Source: an uncultured Eubacteriales bacterium (GTDB lineage: Bacteria; Bacillota; Clostridia; Oscillospirales; Oscillospiraceae). Taken from it: a stretch of 64,000 bases of DNA. The notes beneath the pieces are model-generated. The model had not been told where the DNA came from. It did not search any database and saw only the letters and a program-made list of their open reading frames with translations. The translations under genes and the position numbers were made by a program. The stretch covers positions 1-64,000 of the forward strand of contig UROF01000007.1 of NCBI GenBank assembly GCA_900549475.1. Reading direction: 5' to 3'. This document shows, in pieces, positions 51,286 through 59,598 of the stretch; position 1 is the first letter of the stretch, and each line of letters begins with the position of its first letter.

Positions 51286-52375
51286 GGCGCTTCCCCTCCT
51301 CCATCATGGCAATAAACTGGTCGAAGAGGTAGCCGCTGTCCTGGGGACCGGGGGCGCTCTCCGGGTGATACTGAACGGAAAACACCTTGTCGGCACGGCA
51401 CTGAAGGCCCTCCACGGTGTTGTCCAGAAGATTGATATGGGTGACGGTGAGGCCGGTGCCCTTCAGGGAGGCCTCATCCACGGCGTAGCTGTGGTTCTGG
51501 CTGGTGATCTCCAGCTTGCCGGTGAGAAGGTTCTTCACCGGGTGGTTGCCGCCCCGGTGGCCGAACTTCAGCTTGTAGGTCTTGCCGCCATAGGCCAAGG
51601 CGATCATCTGGTGGCCCAGGCATATGCCGAAGATGGGCACTCTGCCCCGGAGCTTGCGCACCAGCTCAATGACGGGGGTCACGTCCTCCGGGTCTCCGGG
51701 GCCGTTGGAGAGGAACAGCCCGTCGGGCTCCATGTCCAGAATGGTCTCCGCCGGGGTGTTGTAGGGCACCACGGTGACGTTGCAGTGGCGCTGGTTCAGG
51801 GAGCGGACGATGTTGAGCTTGATGCCGCAGTCCACCGCCACCACGTTGAACTTGTGGTTGCTGGTGCGGGCGTACCAGCGCTTTTTGCAGCTGACCCGGG
51901 ACACCTGGTCGTGGGGCAGCTCCTGGGCGGTGAGGCGGGATAGCGCCTCCTCCGTGCTCACACCGATATCGCAGATGAGGCCCTTGCGGCTGCCGTGGTC
52001 CCGGATGCTGCGGGCCAGCTTCCGGGTGTCCACCCCCTCCATGCCGGGGATGCCGTAGTCCTCCAGGATCTCCGAGAGGGTCTTGGTGTAGCGGAAGTTA
52101 CTGGGGATATCGTTGTACTCCCGGACCACCAGGCCGCCGATAGTGGGGATCTTGGTCTCATAGTCCTCGTCGGTGACGCCGTAGTTGCCGATGATGGGGT
52201 AGGTCATCACCACTGCCTGATCGGTGTAGGAGGGGTCGGAGACGATCTCCTGATAACCCACCATGGAGGTGTTGAACACCACCTCGCACAACCGGTCAAC
52301 CTTGGCACCGAAGCGGTAGCCCCGGTACTCGCTGCCGTCCTCCAGCACCAGCTTGCAGTCAAAGCTTCTGATCAT
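51278..52375 (-). CDS. carA: Carbamoyl-phosphate synthase small (glutaminase) subunit
   Basis: The 365-residue subunit releases ammonia from glutamine and channels it to CarB. The N-terminal CPSase_sm_chain domain begins CKLVLEDGSEYRGYRFG, with FNTSMVGYQEIVSDPSY and EYNDIPSNFR. The class I GATase domain has the nucleophile in VPIFGICLGHQMIALA and the His/Glu pair in QYHPESAPGPQD. The ATG at 52375 has AAAGGAG eleven bases upstream and overlaps the stop of the leader ORF (ATGA). An intrinsic terminator lies about 36 bases upstream of this start, inside the leader ORF. Confidence 0.95.
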   Translation of the reverse strand: MIRSFDCKLVLEDGSEYRGYRFGAKVDRLCEVVFNTSMVGYQEIVSDPSYTDQAVVMTYPIIGNYGVTDEDYETKIPTIGGLVVREYNDIPSNFRYTKTLSEILEDYGIPGMEGVDTRKLARSIRDHGSRKGLICDIGVSTEEALSRLTAQELPHDQVSRVSCKKRWYARTSNHKFNVVAVDCGIKLNIVRSLNQRHCNVTVVPYNTPAETILDMEPDGLFLSNGPGDPEDVTPVIELVRKLRGRVPIFGICLGHQMIALAYGGKTYKLKFGHRGGNHPVKNLLTGKLEITSQNHSYAVDEASLKGTGLTVTHINLLDNTVEGLQCRADKVFSVQYHPESAPGPQDSGYLFDQFIAMMEEGKRHA

Positions 52376-52566
52376 ATGCGCGCTCCTTTCCAAAAGCTAT
52401 CTTCCCCGGACAAAAGAAAAACCCGTTCCGTACAGACAAAAGGACCATTGTCTGCGGAAACGGGAAAAACAGCGGCACCCGGAACAGCGGAAATAGTGGT
52501 ATCCATTCCGCCGCCGGCGGGAGAAGAAAAGGAATCCCCCCCACAGTAGAGAACAGCCATTGTCAC
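52372..52566 (-). CDS. carAB leader peptide ORF overlapping an attenuator
   Basis: A 64-codon frame starts at GTG 52566, with AAGGAGG nine bases upstream, and ends in TGA overlapping the carA ATG. It runs through the terminator hairpin at 52411-52464. Its peptide (VLYCGGDSFSSPAGG, VFPVSADNGPFVCTERVF) shows no run of a regulatory amino acid, so it is unlike his/trp leaders. Pyrimidine-rich coding tracts (TTCCTTTTCTTCTCCC and CTGTTTTTCCCGTTT) lie directly upstream of the stem. This matches the plan of enteric pyrBI, where low UTP stalls RNA polymerase and the following ribosome blocks terminator folding. Translation is inferred, not shown. Confidence 0.6.
   Translation of the reverse strand: MTMAVLYCGGDSFSSPAGGGMDTTISAVPGAAVFPVSADNGPFVCTERVFLLSGEDSFWKGARI
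52411..52464 (-). terminator. Leader terminator (attenuator) upstream of carA
   Basis: Stem arms are 52422-52430 with 52455-52464 (one extra base), extended by CAGACAA/TTGTCTG (52433-52439 and 52448-52454). On the minus strand the stem is followed by TTTTTCTTTTG. The carA start lies 36 bases beyond the T-run, so termination here would prevent carAB expression. Confidence 0.85.
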
Positions 52567-52627
52567 AGGGGGACACCTCCTTCCGATACCAAAAAATTTT
52601 GCAGGTGCTCAAATTATTTTTTAGAAC

Positions 52628-52658
52628 ATTATCCGGGGAATAAGGCAGAAAATGTCTA
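52628..52658 (-). promoter_or_regulatory. Possible carAB promoter
   Basis: On the minus strand TAGACA (52653-52658) and GATAAT (52628-52633) each match consensus at five of six bases. The spacer of 19 bases is longer than ideal. About 60 bases separate it from the leader ORF start. Confidence 0.35.
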
Positions 52659-52863
52659 AAAATTAACATACTTCTGAATATTTACTTTGAAAACTATCTC
52701 ACAGATCGGCGCAGAAGTCAAGGAGAAAAGCGAAAAAAAACAGGATTTATGGAACTTACATAGATGGGGTTGAGAAAAGGCCTGGACAATTCATACAGAA
52801 TTATGGAGGATTTCGACTTGCGTTTTTTCGGTTGAAATGTTAGCTTAATATTGTAAAAGGTAA

Positions 52864-52950
52864 GGCCCGTCGGTAACTGACGGATTCGTGGATGACCACA
52901 TGGGAGCAGGCGGGCCGGAAGTTAGATGTCGACCGTCTGGGCAGCCTGTT
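52864..52950 (+). promoter_or_regulatory. ZTP (pfl) riboswitch upstream of purE
   Basis: The leader contains the conserved pfl-motif pieces in order: GGCCCG (52864-52869) pairing with CGGGCC (52911-52916), GGTAACTGACGG just after, ACCACATGGGAGCA in the middle and GACCGTCTGGGCAG (52931-52944) at the 3' end. These match the consensus of ZTP-sensing riboswitches, which detect ZMP/ZTP, the AICAR-derived alarmone of 10-formyl-THF shortage, and are known to control purine and folate genes. Position directly before purE agrees. Confidence 0.88.
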
Positions 52951-52987
52951 CTTAATTGTAGGGACGGGTCTGCCCTTTATTTGTTTT
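52939..52987 (+). terminator. Expression-platform terminator of the ZTP riboswitch
   Basis: GGGCAGCCTGT (52939-52949) pairs with ACGGG(T)CTGCCC (52964-52975), one bulge, followed by TTTATTTGTTTT. The 5' arm includes the conserved 3' segment of the aptamer, so ligand binding should block terminator formation and switch the pur operon on. Confidence 0.8.
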
Positions 52988-53001
52988 GGGAGGTATCGCG
53001 T

Positions 53002-53490
53002 ATGAAAAAGGTAGCGGTCATCATGGGCAGCGACAGCGACTGGCCTCAGGTCAAAGCCGCCTGTGAGCAGCTGAAGGCCTTTGGCATCCCCTTTGAGGCC
53101 CACATCATGAGTGCCCACCGTACGCCGGCAGCGGCGGCGGAATTTTCTTCCGGGGCAAGAAAAGCGGGTTTTGGCGCCATCATCTGTGCGGCGGGCATGG
53201 CGGCCCACCTGGCGGGGGCCATGGCGGCCAACACTACACTGCCGGTGATCGGTATCCCCATGAAGGGCGGTGCCATGGATGGTCTCGACGCCCTTCTGGC
53301 CACAGTGCAGATGCCCTCCGGTATCCCGGTGGCCACGGTGGCCCTGAACGGCGCCAAGAACGCGGCGGTGCTGGCGGCCCAGATCCTGGCGGTGGAGGAC
53401 GCCGCTCTGGCGGAGAAGCTGGACAAGGCCCGCGCCGACATGGCGCAGCAGATCGCCGAAAAGGAAGCGAAGCTTCAGGCGGAGCTGTAA
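53002..53490 (+). CDS. purE: N5-carboxyaminoimidazole ribonucleotide mutase (class I PurE)
   Basis: The 162-residue protein carries the PurE signature VAVIMGSDSDWPQV at residues 4-17, EAHIMSAHRTP, IICAAGMAAHLAGAMAANTTLPVIGIP and ALLATVQMPSGIPVATV. It shifts the carboxyl group of N5-CAIR to give CAIR. The ATG at 53002 has GGGAGG upstream and is placed after the riboswitch terminator. Longer upstream frame is RNA leader. No purK is seen in the window, so carboxylation may be direct or purK lies elsewhere. First gene of the operon. Confidence 0.95.
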   Translation: MKKVAVIMGSDSDWPQVKAACEQLKAFGIPFEAHIMSAHRTPAAAAEFSSGARKAGFGAIICAAGMAAHLAGAMAANTTLPVIGIPMKGGAMDGLDALLATVQMPSGIPVATVALNGAKNAAVLAAQILAVEDAALAEKLDKARADMAQQIAEKEAKLQAEL

Positions 53491-53579
53491 GGACGGCTCC
53501 GGTGAAAAAGCGGTAACCAATATCATTGAGATAGAGTAAGAAAAACAAATAAAGTATACGGGAAAGGAAGTTATCCATC

Positions 53580-54290
53580 ATGGTTAAGAAAGAGCAGCTC
53601 TACGAAGGCAAGGCCAAGAAAGTTTTCGCCACCGAGGATCCCAACTATGTCATCGTCTCCTACAAGGACGACGCCACCGCCTTTGACGGTACCAAGCGGG
53701 GCACCATCATGGGCAAGGGCGCGGTGAACAACCGCATGAGCAACTTCCTCATGAAGAAGCTGGCTGAGGCCGGTGTGCCCACCCACTTTGTGGAGGAGCT
53801 CAGCGACCGGGAGACCGTGGTCAAGAAGGTGCAGATCGTGCCTCTGGAGGTCATCATCCGCAACGTGTCCGCCGGCTCCTTTGCCAAGCGCTACGGCGTG
53901 GAGGAGGGCATCGTGTTCGACGAGCCCACCTTTGAGTTCTCCTATAAGAATGATGAGCTCCACGATCCTCTCCTCAACACCTCCCACGCTCTGGCCCTGA
54001 AGCTGGCCACCAAGGAGGAGATCGCCACCATCCGCGCCATGGCTCTGAAGATCAACGATATCCTCAAGGCCTTCTTTGCCGACTGCGGCGTGCGGCTCAT
54101 CGACTTCAAGCTGGAGTTCGGCCGTCTGCCTGACGGCACCATCGTCCTGGCCGACGAGATCAGCCCCGACACCTGCCGCTTCTGGGATGCCAAGACCAAT
54201 GAGAAGCTGGACAAGGACCGCTTCCGTCGGGATCTGGGCAACGTGGAGGAAGCTTATCAGGAGATGATGCGCCGGGTATTCGGCAAGTAA
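53580..54290 (+). CDS. purC: SAICAR synthetase
   Basis: The 236-residue enzyme joins aspartate to CAIR using ATP. Markers: QLYEGKAKKVF (ATP loop) near residue 6, DDATAFDG, VPLEVIIRNVSAGSFAKRYGVEEG, LIDFKLEFGR and LADEISPDTCRFWD near the C-terminus. Length is normal for bacterial PurC. AAAGGAAG precedes the ATG; the 89 bases after purE hold no hairpin that I trust. Confidence 0.96.
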   Translation: MVKKEQLYEGKAKKVFATEDPNYVIVSYKDDATAFDGTKRGTIMGKGAVNNRMSNFLMKKLAEAGVPTHFVEELSDRETVVKKVQIVPLEVIIRNVSAGSFAKRYGVEEGIVFDEPTFEFSYKNDELHDPLLNTSHALALKLATKEEIATIRAMALKINDILKAFFADCGVRLIDFKLEFGRLPDGTIVLADEISPDTCRFWDAKTNEKLDKDRFRRDLGNVEEAYQEMMRRVFGK

Positions 54291-54317
54291 TCGGGCAAAT
54301 AAACGGAGGATACAGCA

Positions 54318-55739
54318 TTGGGCGGTTTTTTTGGAGCGATTTCTCATCGGGATTGTGTTCTGGATATTTTCTTTGGTGTGGACTATCACTCCCACCTGGG
54401 TACCCGTCGGGGCGGTATGGCGGTGTATGGCGGGGACGGCACCTTTCAGCGCCAGATCCATAATATTGAAAACACCCCCTTCCGCACCAAGTTTGAGCGG
54501 GATCTGAAGGAATTTCACGGCTGCAGCGGCATCGGCTGCATCAGCGACACGGACCCCCAGCCGCTGCTGGTGCGCTCCCACCTGGGCCTCTACGCCATCA
54601 CCACCGTGGGGATCATCAACAACGCCGAGGAGCTGGTGGAGAAGTATTTTGACAGCCATGGCCGTCAGTTTATGGCCATGAGCTCCGGCAAGGTCAACGC
54701 CACGGAGCTGACGGCGGCCCTCATCAATCAGAAGGACTCCCTGGTAGAGGGCATCCGCTACGCTCAGGAGGTCATCAACGGCTCTGCCACCATTCTGGTT
54801 CTGACGCCGGAGTGCATCATGGCGGCCCGGGACAAGCTGGGCCGGCTGCCGGTGCTGATCGGGAAGGACAAGGACGGCTGCTGCGTGTCCTTTGAATCCT
54901 TCGCCTATCACAAGCTGGGCTATACCGACGCCTATGAGCTGGGGCCGGGGGAGATCGTGGAGATCACCGCCGACGGCTTCCGGACGCTGGTGCCCGCGGG
55001 GAAGGATATGCGGATCTGCGCCTTCCTCTGGACCTACTACGGTTACCCCAACTCCAACTACGAGGGGGTCAACGTGGAGGTCATGCGTTACCGCAACGGA
55101 GAGATCATGGCCCGGGACGAGGTGTCCCGGGGGATGCTGCCCAAGGTGGACTATGTGGCGGGAGTGCCGGACAGCGGCCTGCCCCACGCCATCGGCTTTG
55201 CCAACCGCAGCGGCAAGCCCTTTGCCCGGCCCTTCGTGAAATACACTCCCACCTGGCCCCGGTCCTTCATGCCCGACAGCCAGGAGGTGCGCAACCAGGT
55301 GGCCAAGATGAAGCAGATCCCCGTTCCTGAGCTGATCGAAGGGAAAAAGCTCCTCTTTGTGGACGATTCCATCGTCCGGGGCACCCAGCTGCGGGAGACG
55401 GTGGAGTTTCTGTACAGCTGCGGCGCGGAGGAGGTCCATATGCGCTCCGCCTGCCCGCCCATTATGTACGGCTGCAAGTACCTCAACTTCTCCCGGAGCA
55501 ACTCCGATATGGAGCTGCTGGCCCGCCGTGTGGTCCAGGAGCTGGAGGGAGATGAGGGCCAGAACCACCTGGAGGAGTATGCCGACGGCACCACAGAGCG
55601 GGGCAAGTGCCTGCTACACACCATCTGTGAAAAGTTCGGCTTCACCTCCCTGGGCTACCAGTCCCTGGATGGGATCCTGGAGGCCATCGGCATCGATCGT
55701 GATAAAATCTGTACCTATTGCTGGACAGGAAAGGAATAA
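54318..55739 (+). CDS. purF: Amidophosphoribosyltransferase homologue lacking the catalytic cysteine
   Basis: The 473-residue protein starts at TTG 54318 with GGAGG upstream. PurF enzymes make phosphoribosylamine from PRPP with ammonia split from glutamine by an N-terminal cysteine (CGVFG). Here the start is GGFFGAISHRDCV: glycine replaces cysteine. The glutaminase blocks GHTRYSTxG and HNG are also absent, replaced by GIGCISDTDPQP and TTVGIINNAEEL. The PRTase half is intact, with the PRPP loop LFVDDSIVRGTQLRE and C-terminal CTYC. It may use free ammonia or need another partner. Such variants occur in Clostridia and Bacteroidetes as I recall. Fourteen other features of position and operon order fit purF. 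Confidence 0.85.
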   Translation: MGGFFGAISHRDCVLDIFFGVDYHSHLGTRRGGMAVYGGDGTFQRQIHNIENTPFRTKFERDLKEFHGCSGIGCISDTDPQPLLVRSHLGLYAITTVGIINNAEELVEKYFDSHGRQFMAMSSGKVNATELTAALINQKDSLVEGIRYAQEVINGSATILVLTPECIMAARDKLGRLPVLIGKDKDGCCVSFESFAYHKLGYTDAYELGPGEIVEITADGFRTLVPAGKDMRICAFLWTYYGYPNSNYEGVNVEVMRYRNGEIMARDEVSRGMLPKVDYVAGVPDSGLPHAIGFANRSGKPFARPFVKYTPTWPRSFMPDSQEVRNQVAKMKQIPVPELIEGKKLLFVDDSIVRGTQLRETVEFLYSCGAEEVHMRSACPPIMYGCKYLNFSRSNSDMELLARRVVQELEGDEGQNHLEEYADGTTERGKCLLHTICEKFGFTSLGYQSLDGILEAIGIDRDKICTYCWTGKE

Positions 55740-55742
55740 GTT

Positions 55743-56792
55743 ATGACGACCAACTCTTCTTCCCGCTCCGAAAGTTACGCCGCCGCCGGAGTGGATATCA
55801 CCGCCGGATACAAATCGGTGGAGCTGATGAAATCCCACATCGCCCGGACCATGACTGCCGGGGTAGCCTCTGATATCGGGGGCTTCGGGGGCTTCTTTGC
55901 CCTGGATACCGCCGGTATGGAGCAGCCTGTCCTGGTCAGCGGCACCGACGGTGTGGGCACAAAGATCCGCATCGCCCAGCTGCTGGACAAGCACGATACC
56001 ATTGGCATCGACTGCGTGGCCATGTGCGTCAACGATATCATCTGCTGCGGCGCCAAGCCCCTCTTTTTCCTGGACTACATCGCCTGCGGCAAGAATTATC
56101 CGGAGAAGATCGCCGCTATCGTAGCCGGCGTGGCGGAGGGCTGCGTCCAGGCGGGCTGTGCCCTTATCGGCGGCGAGACTGCTGAGCACCCCGGCATGAT
56201 GGCCGAGGATGACTATGATCTCGCGGGCTTCTCTGTGGGCGTGGTGGACAAGAAGAAGATCATCGACCACAGCGCCATGACGGCGGGGAATGTGATCCTG
56301 GCTCTCCCCTCCAACGGCGTCCATTCCAACGGCTTCTCCCTGGTGCGCCGGGTGTTCAATGTGGAGCGGGCGGATCTGCGGGTGCCTGTTGAGGCCCTGG
56401 GGGGCAAGGGACTGGGCGAGACCCTCCTCACCCCCACCAAGATCTATGTCAAACCCATTCTGGCCCTGCTGGAGGAGGTAGCCGTCCGGGGCATCTCCCA
56501 CATCACCGGCGGCGGCTTCTATGAGAATATTCCCCGCAGCATCCCCGACGGGCTCTGCGCCAAAATCGAGCGCTCCGCTGTCCGGGTACTGCCCATCTTT
56601 GATCTTCTTGCCAAGACCGGCAATATCCCCGAGCGGGATATGTTCAACACCTTCAACATGGGCGTGGGCATGAGCGTGGTGGTCCCCAAGGACCAGGCGG
56701 ATCGGGCCCTGGCCATCCTGAAAGAGCAGGGTGAGGACGCCTACATTCTGGGCGAGATCGTCCAGGGTGAGGAGAAGGTGGTCCTATGCTGA
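55743..56792 (+). CDS. purM: AIR synthetase (phosphoribosylformylglycinamidine cyclo-ligase)
   Basis: The 349-residue enzyme closes FGAM to AIR with ATP. Family blocks: SYAAAGVDITAGYKSVELMK, DGVGTKIRIAQLLDKHDTIGIDCVAMCVNDIICCGAKPLFFLDYIACG, GCALIGGETAEHPGMM and NFHTGGGFYENIPR-like ITGGGFYENIPR. Length is normal. The start follows purF by three bases, and the end overlaps purN by seven, as expected in a tight operon. Confidence 0.95.
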   Translation: MTTNSSSRSESYAAAGVDITAGYKSVELMKSHIARTMTAGVASDIGGFGGFFALDTAGMEQPVLVSGTDGVGTKIRIAQLLDKHDTIGIDCVAMCVNDIICCGAKPLFFLDYIACGKNYPEKIAAIVAGVAEGCVQAGCALIGGETAEHPGMMAEDDYDLAGFSVGVVDKKKIIDHSAMTAGNVILALPSNGVHSNGFSLVRRVFNVERADLRVPVEALGGKGLGETLLTPTKIYVKPILALLEEVAVRGISHITGGGFYENIPRSIPDGLCAKIERSAVRVLPIFDLLAKTGNIPERDMFNTFNMGVGMSVVVPKDQADRALAILKEQGEDAYILGEIVQGEEKVVLC

Positions 56793-57388
56793 CCGCCCGG
56801 ATCGCCGTACTGGTCTCCGGCGGCGGTACCAACCTTCAGGCCCTTATGGACGCCCGGGACCGGGGGGAGATCCCCCACGGCTCCCTGGCCCTGGTCATTG
56901 CCGACAAGCCGGGCATCCGGGCCATCCACCGGGCCCGGGAGGGGGATGTGGCCTGCGCTGTGATCCCCCGGAAGGAGCCGGGCTTTGAGGAGAAGGTCCT
57001 CACAGCCCTTCGGAACTATCAGATCGACATGGTGGTGCTGGCAGGGTTCCTGGGAATTCTCTCCAAGGATTTCATCCAGGCCTTCCACGGCCCCATCATC
57101 AATATCCACCCCTCCCTGATCCCCTCGTTCTGCGGGAAGGGGTTCTACGGCCTCAAGGTTCACCAGGCCGCTCTGGACTACGGCGTCAAGGTCACCGGCG
57201 CCACTGTCCACTATGTCAACGAGGTGCCCGACGGGGGAAAGATCATCCTCCAGCGGGCGGTGGAGATCCTCCCCGACGACACGGCGGAGGTGCTGCAGCG
57301 CCGGGTGATGGAGCAGGCCGAGTGGAAGCTCCTGCCGGCGGCGGCGGAGATCGTGGCGGCGGAAGTGGTCCGCACCGCCCAGGAATGA
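56786..57388 (+). CDS. purN: GAR transformylase (glycinamide ribonucleotide formyltransferase)
   Basis: The 200-residue protein has RIAVLVSGGGTNLQALMDA at the start, LVIADKPGIRAI, VVLAGFLGILSKDFIQAF, and the catalytic INIHPSLIPSFCGKGFYG with the His and the downstream Asp in VHYVNEVPDGGKIILQ. It uses 10-formyl-THF, linking it to the ZTP riboswitch control. GGTGAGGAG upstream of the ATG lies in purM. Confidence 0.95.
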   Translation: MLTARIAVLVSGGGTNLQALMDARDRGEIPHGSLALVIADKPGIRAIHRAREGDVACAVIPRKEPGFEEKVLTALRNYQIDMVVLAGFLGILSKDFIQAFHGPIINIHPSLIPSFCGKGFYGLKVHQAALDYGVKVTGATVHYVNEVPDGGKIILQRAVEILPDDTAEVLQRRVMEQAEWKLLPAAAEIVAAEVVRTAQE

Positions 57389-57412
57389 CGAATACGAGGA
57401 GGAAGTTGTCCC

Positions 57413-58135
57413 ATGGATACCTACGCACTGCATGATCTGGGGGCCCTGCTTGCCGGCAACCCCTACCCCGGCCGGGGCATCGTGGTGGGCAAGAGCGCCG
57501 ACGGCACTCACGCCGCCGTGGCCTACTTCATCATGGGCCGCAGCGAGAACAGCCGCAACCGGATCTTTGCCGCCACCGAGGACGGCATCCGCACCCAGGC
57601 CTTTGACCCCGCCAAGGTGAAGGATCCCAGCCTCATCATCTATCACCCTGTCCGGCGGCTGGAGAACCATCTGATCGTCACCAACGGCGACCAGACGGAT
57701 ACCGTACGGGACGGCCTTCTGGCCGGGGAGAGCTTCTCCCAGGCCCTCACCCGCCGGTGCTTCGAGCCCGACGGTCCCAACTGGACCCCCCGTATCAGCG
57801 CCATGCTGACCTTCGACGGCGGGGATTTCACCTATGAAATGAGCATCCTCAAGAGCGCCGACGCCGAGGGTACGGCCTGCAGCCGCTTCACCTTCAGCTA
57901 TCCGGCTCTCTCCGGCGTGGGCCACTTCCTCCACACCTATGTCACCGACGGTAACCCCGTCATCCCCACCTTCCAGGGGGAGCCGGAGCGGGTGGCCGTC
58001 GGCAATGACCCCGAGGCCTTTGCCGCCCAGGTGTGGGACAGCCTCAACCCGGGTAACAAAGTATCCCTGTATATCAACTGGATCGACCTCGCTACCGGTG
58101 AGGAGTCCGTCCGTATTTTCAACAAGAATCAGTAA
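57413..58135 (+). CDS. purO: IMP cyclohydrolase, PurO type
   Basis: A 240-residue protein of the Ntn-hydrolase-like PurO family, first known from archaea, that closes FAICAR to IMP. Seen: NPYPGRGIVVGKSADGTHAAVAYFIMGRSENSRNRIF at the N-terminus, DPSLIIYHPVR, TNGDQTDTV and FSYPALSGVGHFLHTYV. It replaces the cyclohydrolase domain of bifunctional PurH, and the transformylase half lies two genes downstream as a separate protein. GAGGAAG precedes the ATG. Confidence 0.88.
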   Translation: MDTYALHDLGALLAGNPYPGRGIVVGKSADGTHAAVAYFIMGRSENSRNRIFAATEDGIRTQAFDPAKVKDPSLIIYHPVRRLENHLIVTNGDQTDTVRDGLLAGESFSQALTRRCFEPDGPNWTPRISAMLTFDGGDFTYEMSILKSADAEGTACSRFTFSYPALSGVGHFLHTYVTDGNPVIPTFQGEPERVAVGNDPEAFAAQVWDSLNPGNKVSLYINWIDLATGEESVRIFNKNQ

Positions 58136-58146
58136 GGAGGATGGCC

Positions 58147-59583
58147 ATGGAAGCAAACCGTACCGGTTACGTCTCCCCCCTCTCCACCCGCTACGCCAGC
58201 CGGGAGATGCAGTACCTCTTCTCCGAGGAGCACAAGTTCCGCACCTGGCGGAAGCTGTGGATCGCCCTGGCCAAGGCGGAGCGGCAGCTGGGCCTGAACA
58301 TCACCGAGGAACAGATCGCGGAGCTGGAGGCCCACGCCGAAGATATCAATTTTGAGGTGGCCCAGGAGCGGGAAAAGCTGGTCCGCCACGACGTCATGAG
58401 CCACGTCTACGCCTATGGCCAGCAGTGCCCCAATGCCGCCGGCATCATCCATCTGGGGGCTACCTCCTGCTATGTGGGGGACAACACCGACGTGCTGATC
58501 CTCCGGGACGCCTCCCGGCTGGTGCTGAAGAAGGCGGCCCAGGTGCTGCGGAACCTTGGCGCCTTTGCCCGGCAGTACAAGGACCTCCCCTGCCTGGGCT
58601 ATACCCACCTCCAGCCTGCCCAGCTCACCACCGTGGGCAAGCGGGCCACCCTCTGGATGAATGAGCTGATGATGGACATGGAGAACCTGGAGTACCAGCT
58701 CTCCACTCTGGCAGTCCGGGGCGTCAAGGGCACCACCGGCACCCAGGCCAGCTTCATGGAGCTCTTCGGCGGAGACGAGGAGAAGGTCAAGGCCCTGGAG
58801 GCCCTGGTGGCCAAGGAGATGGGTTTTGACAAGTGGGTGCCTGTCTGCGGCCAGACCTACTCCCGCAAGACCGACGCCTATTTCCTGGCGGTTCTCTCCG
58901 GCTTTGCCCAGTCCGCCTGCAAGTTTGCCAATGACCTTCGCATCCTCCAGTCCTTTGAGGAGATGGAGGAGCCCTTTGAGAAGAACCAGATCGGTTCCTC
59001 CGCCATGCCCTACAAGCGCAACCCCATGCGCTCCGAGCGCATCTGCGCTCTGGCCCGGTATGTGATCCAGGATGCGGTGAACCCCGCCATGACCGCCGCC
59101 ACCCAGTGGTTTGAGCGGACCCTGGACGACAGCGCCAACAAGCGTATCGCCGTGGCAGAGGCCTTCCTGGCGGTGGACGCCATTTTGGAGATCTATATCA
59201 ATGTCACCGCCGGCCTGGTGGTCTACGAGCGTGTGGTCCGCCGCCGGGTGATGGAAAAGCTGCCCTTCATGGCCACGGAAAACGTGATGATGGAGGCGGT
59301 GAAGCGGGGCGGCAACCGTCAGGAGCTCCACGAGGCCCTGCGGACCCACTCCCACGCCGCCGCCGCCAAGGTGAAGCTGGAGGGCGGACAAAACGACCTG
59401 ATCGACCGCATCGTGGCCGATCCTCTCTTCCCCCTGACCCGGGAGGAGATCGAAGCGCAGATGGACCCCGCCCTGTATGTAGGCCGCGCCCCCGGCCAGG
59501 TGACGGAGTTTCTGGAGGGGCCGGTGGCGGCGCTGCTGGAGCGCTACCCCGATGAGAAGATCCACGCGGAACTGAGTGTTTGA
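58147..59583 (+). CDS. purB: Adenylosuccinate lyase
   Basis: The 478-residue lyase cleaves SAICAR and adenylosuccinate. Markers are SPLSTRYASREM at residue 10, RHDVMSHVYAYG with HLGATSCYVGDNTD, LGYTHLQPAQLTTVGKR and the fumarase-superfamily signature GSSAMPYKRNPMRSE. AAGGAGG lies seven bases before the ATG at 58147; an ATG two codons earlier lies in the ribosome site. The protein is of the clostridial long type. Confidence 0.95.
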   Translation: MEANRTGYVSPLSTRYASREMQYLFSEEHKFRTWRKLWIALAKAERQLGLNITEEQIAELEAHAEDINFEVAQEREKLVRHDVMSHVYAYGQQCPNAAGIIHLGATSCYVGDNTDVLILRDASRLVLKKAAQVLRNLGAFARQYKDLPCLGYTHLQPAQLTTVGKRATLWMNELMMDMENLEYQLSTLAVRGVKGTTGTQASFMELFGGDEEKVKALEALVAKEMGFDKWVPVCGQTYSRKTDAYFLAVLSGFAQSACKFANDLRILQSFEEMEEPFEKNQIGSSAMPYKRNPMRSERICALARYVIQDAVNPAMTAATQWFERTLDDSANKRIAVAEAFLAVDAILEIYINVTAGLVVYERVVRRRVMEKLPFMATENVMMEAVKRGGNRQELHEALRTHSHAAAAKVKLEGGQNDLIDRIVADPLFPLTREEIEAQMDPALYVGRAPGQVTEFLEGPVAALLERYPDEKIHAELSV

Positions 59584-59598
59584 GAGAGGAGTGCTGAC

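Noticed and set aside
48241..51315. 1024-codon plus-strand frame across carAB
   Set aside because: It is the exact antisense of carB, with a low-complexity Gly/His/Leu/Val composition caused by the GC-rich sense codons.
52400..52600. T-box, PyrR-binding loop or arginine leader before carA
   Set aside because: No T-box core, no PyrR-type anti-antiterminator loop, and no arginine codon run in the leader peptide.
53571..55568. 665-codon minus-strand frame
   Set aside because: Antisense of purC and purF.
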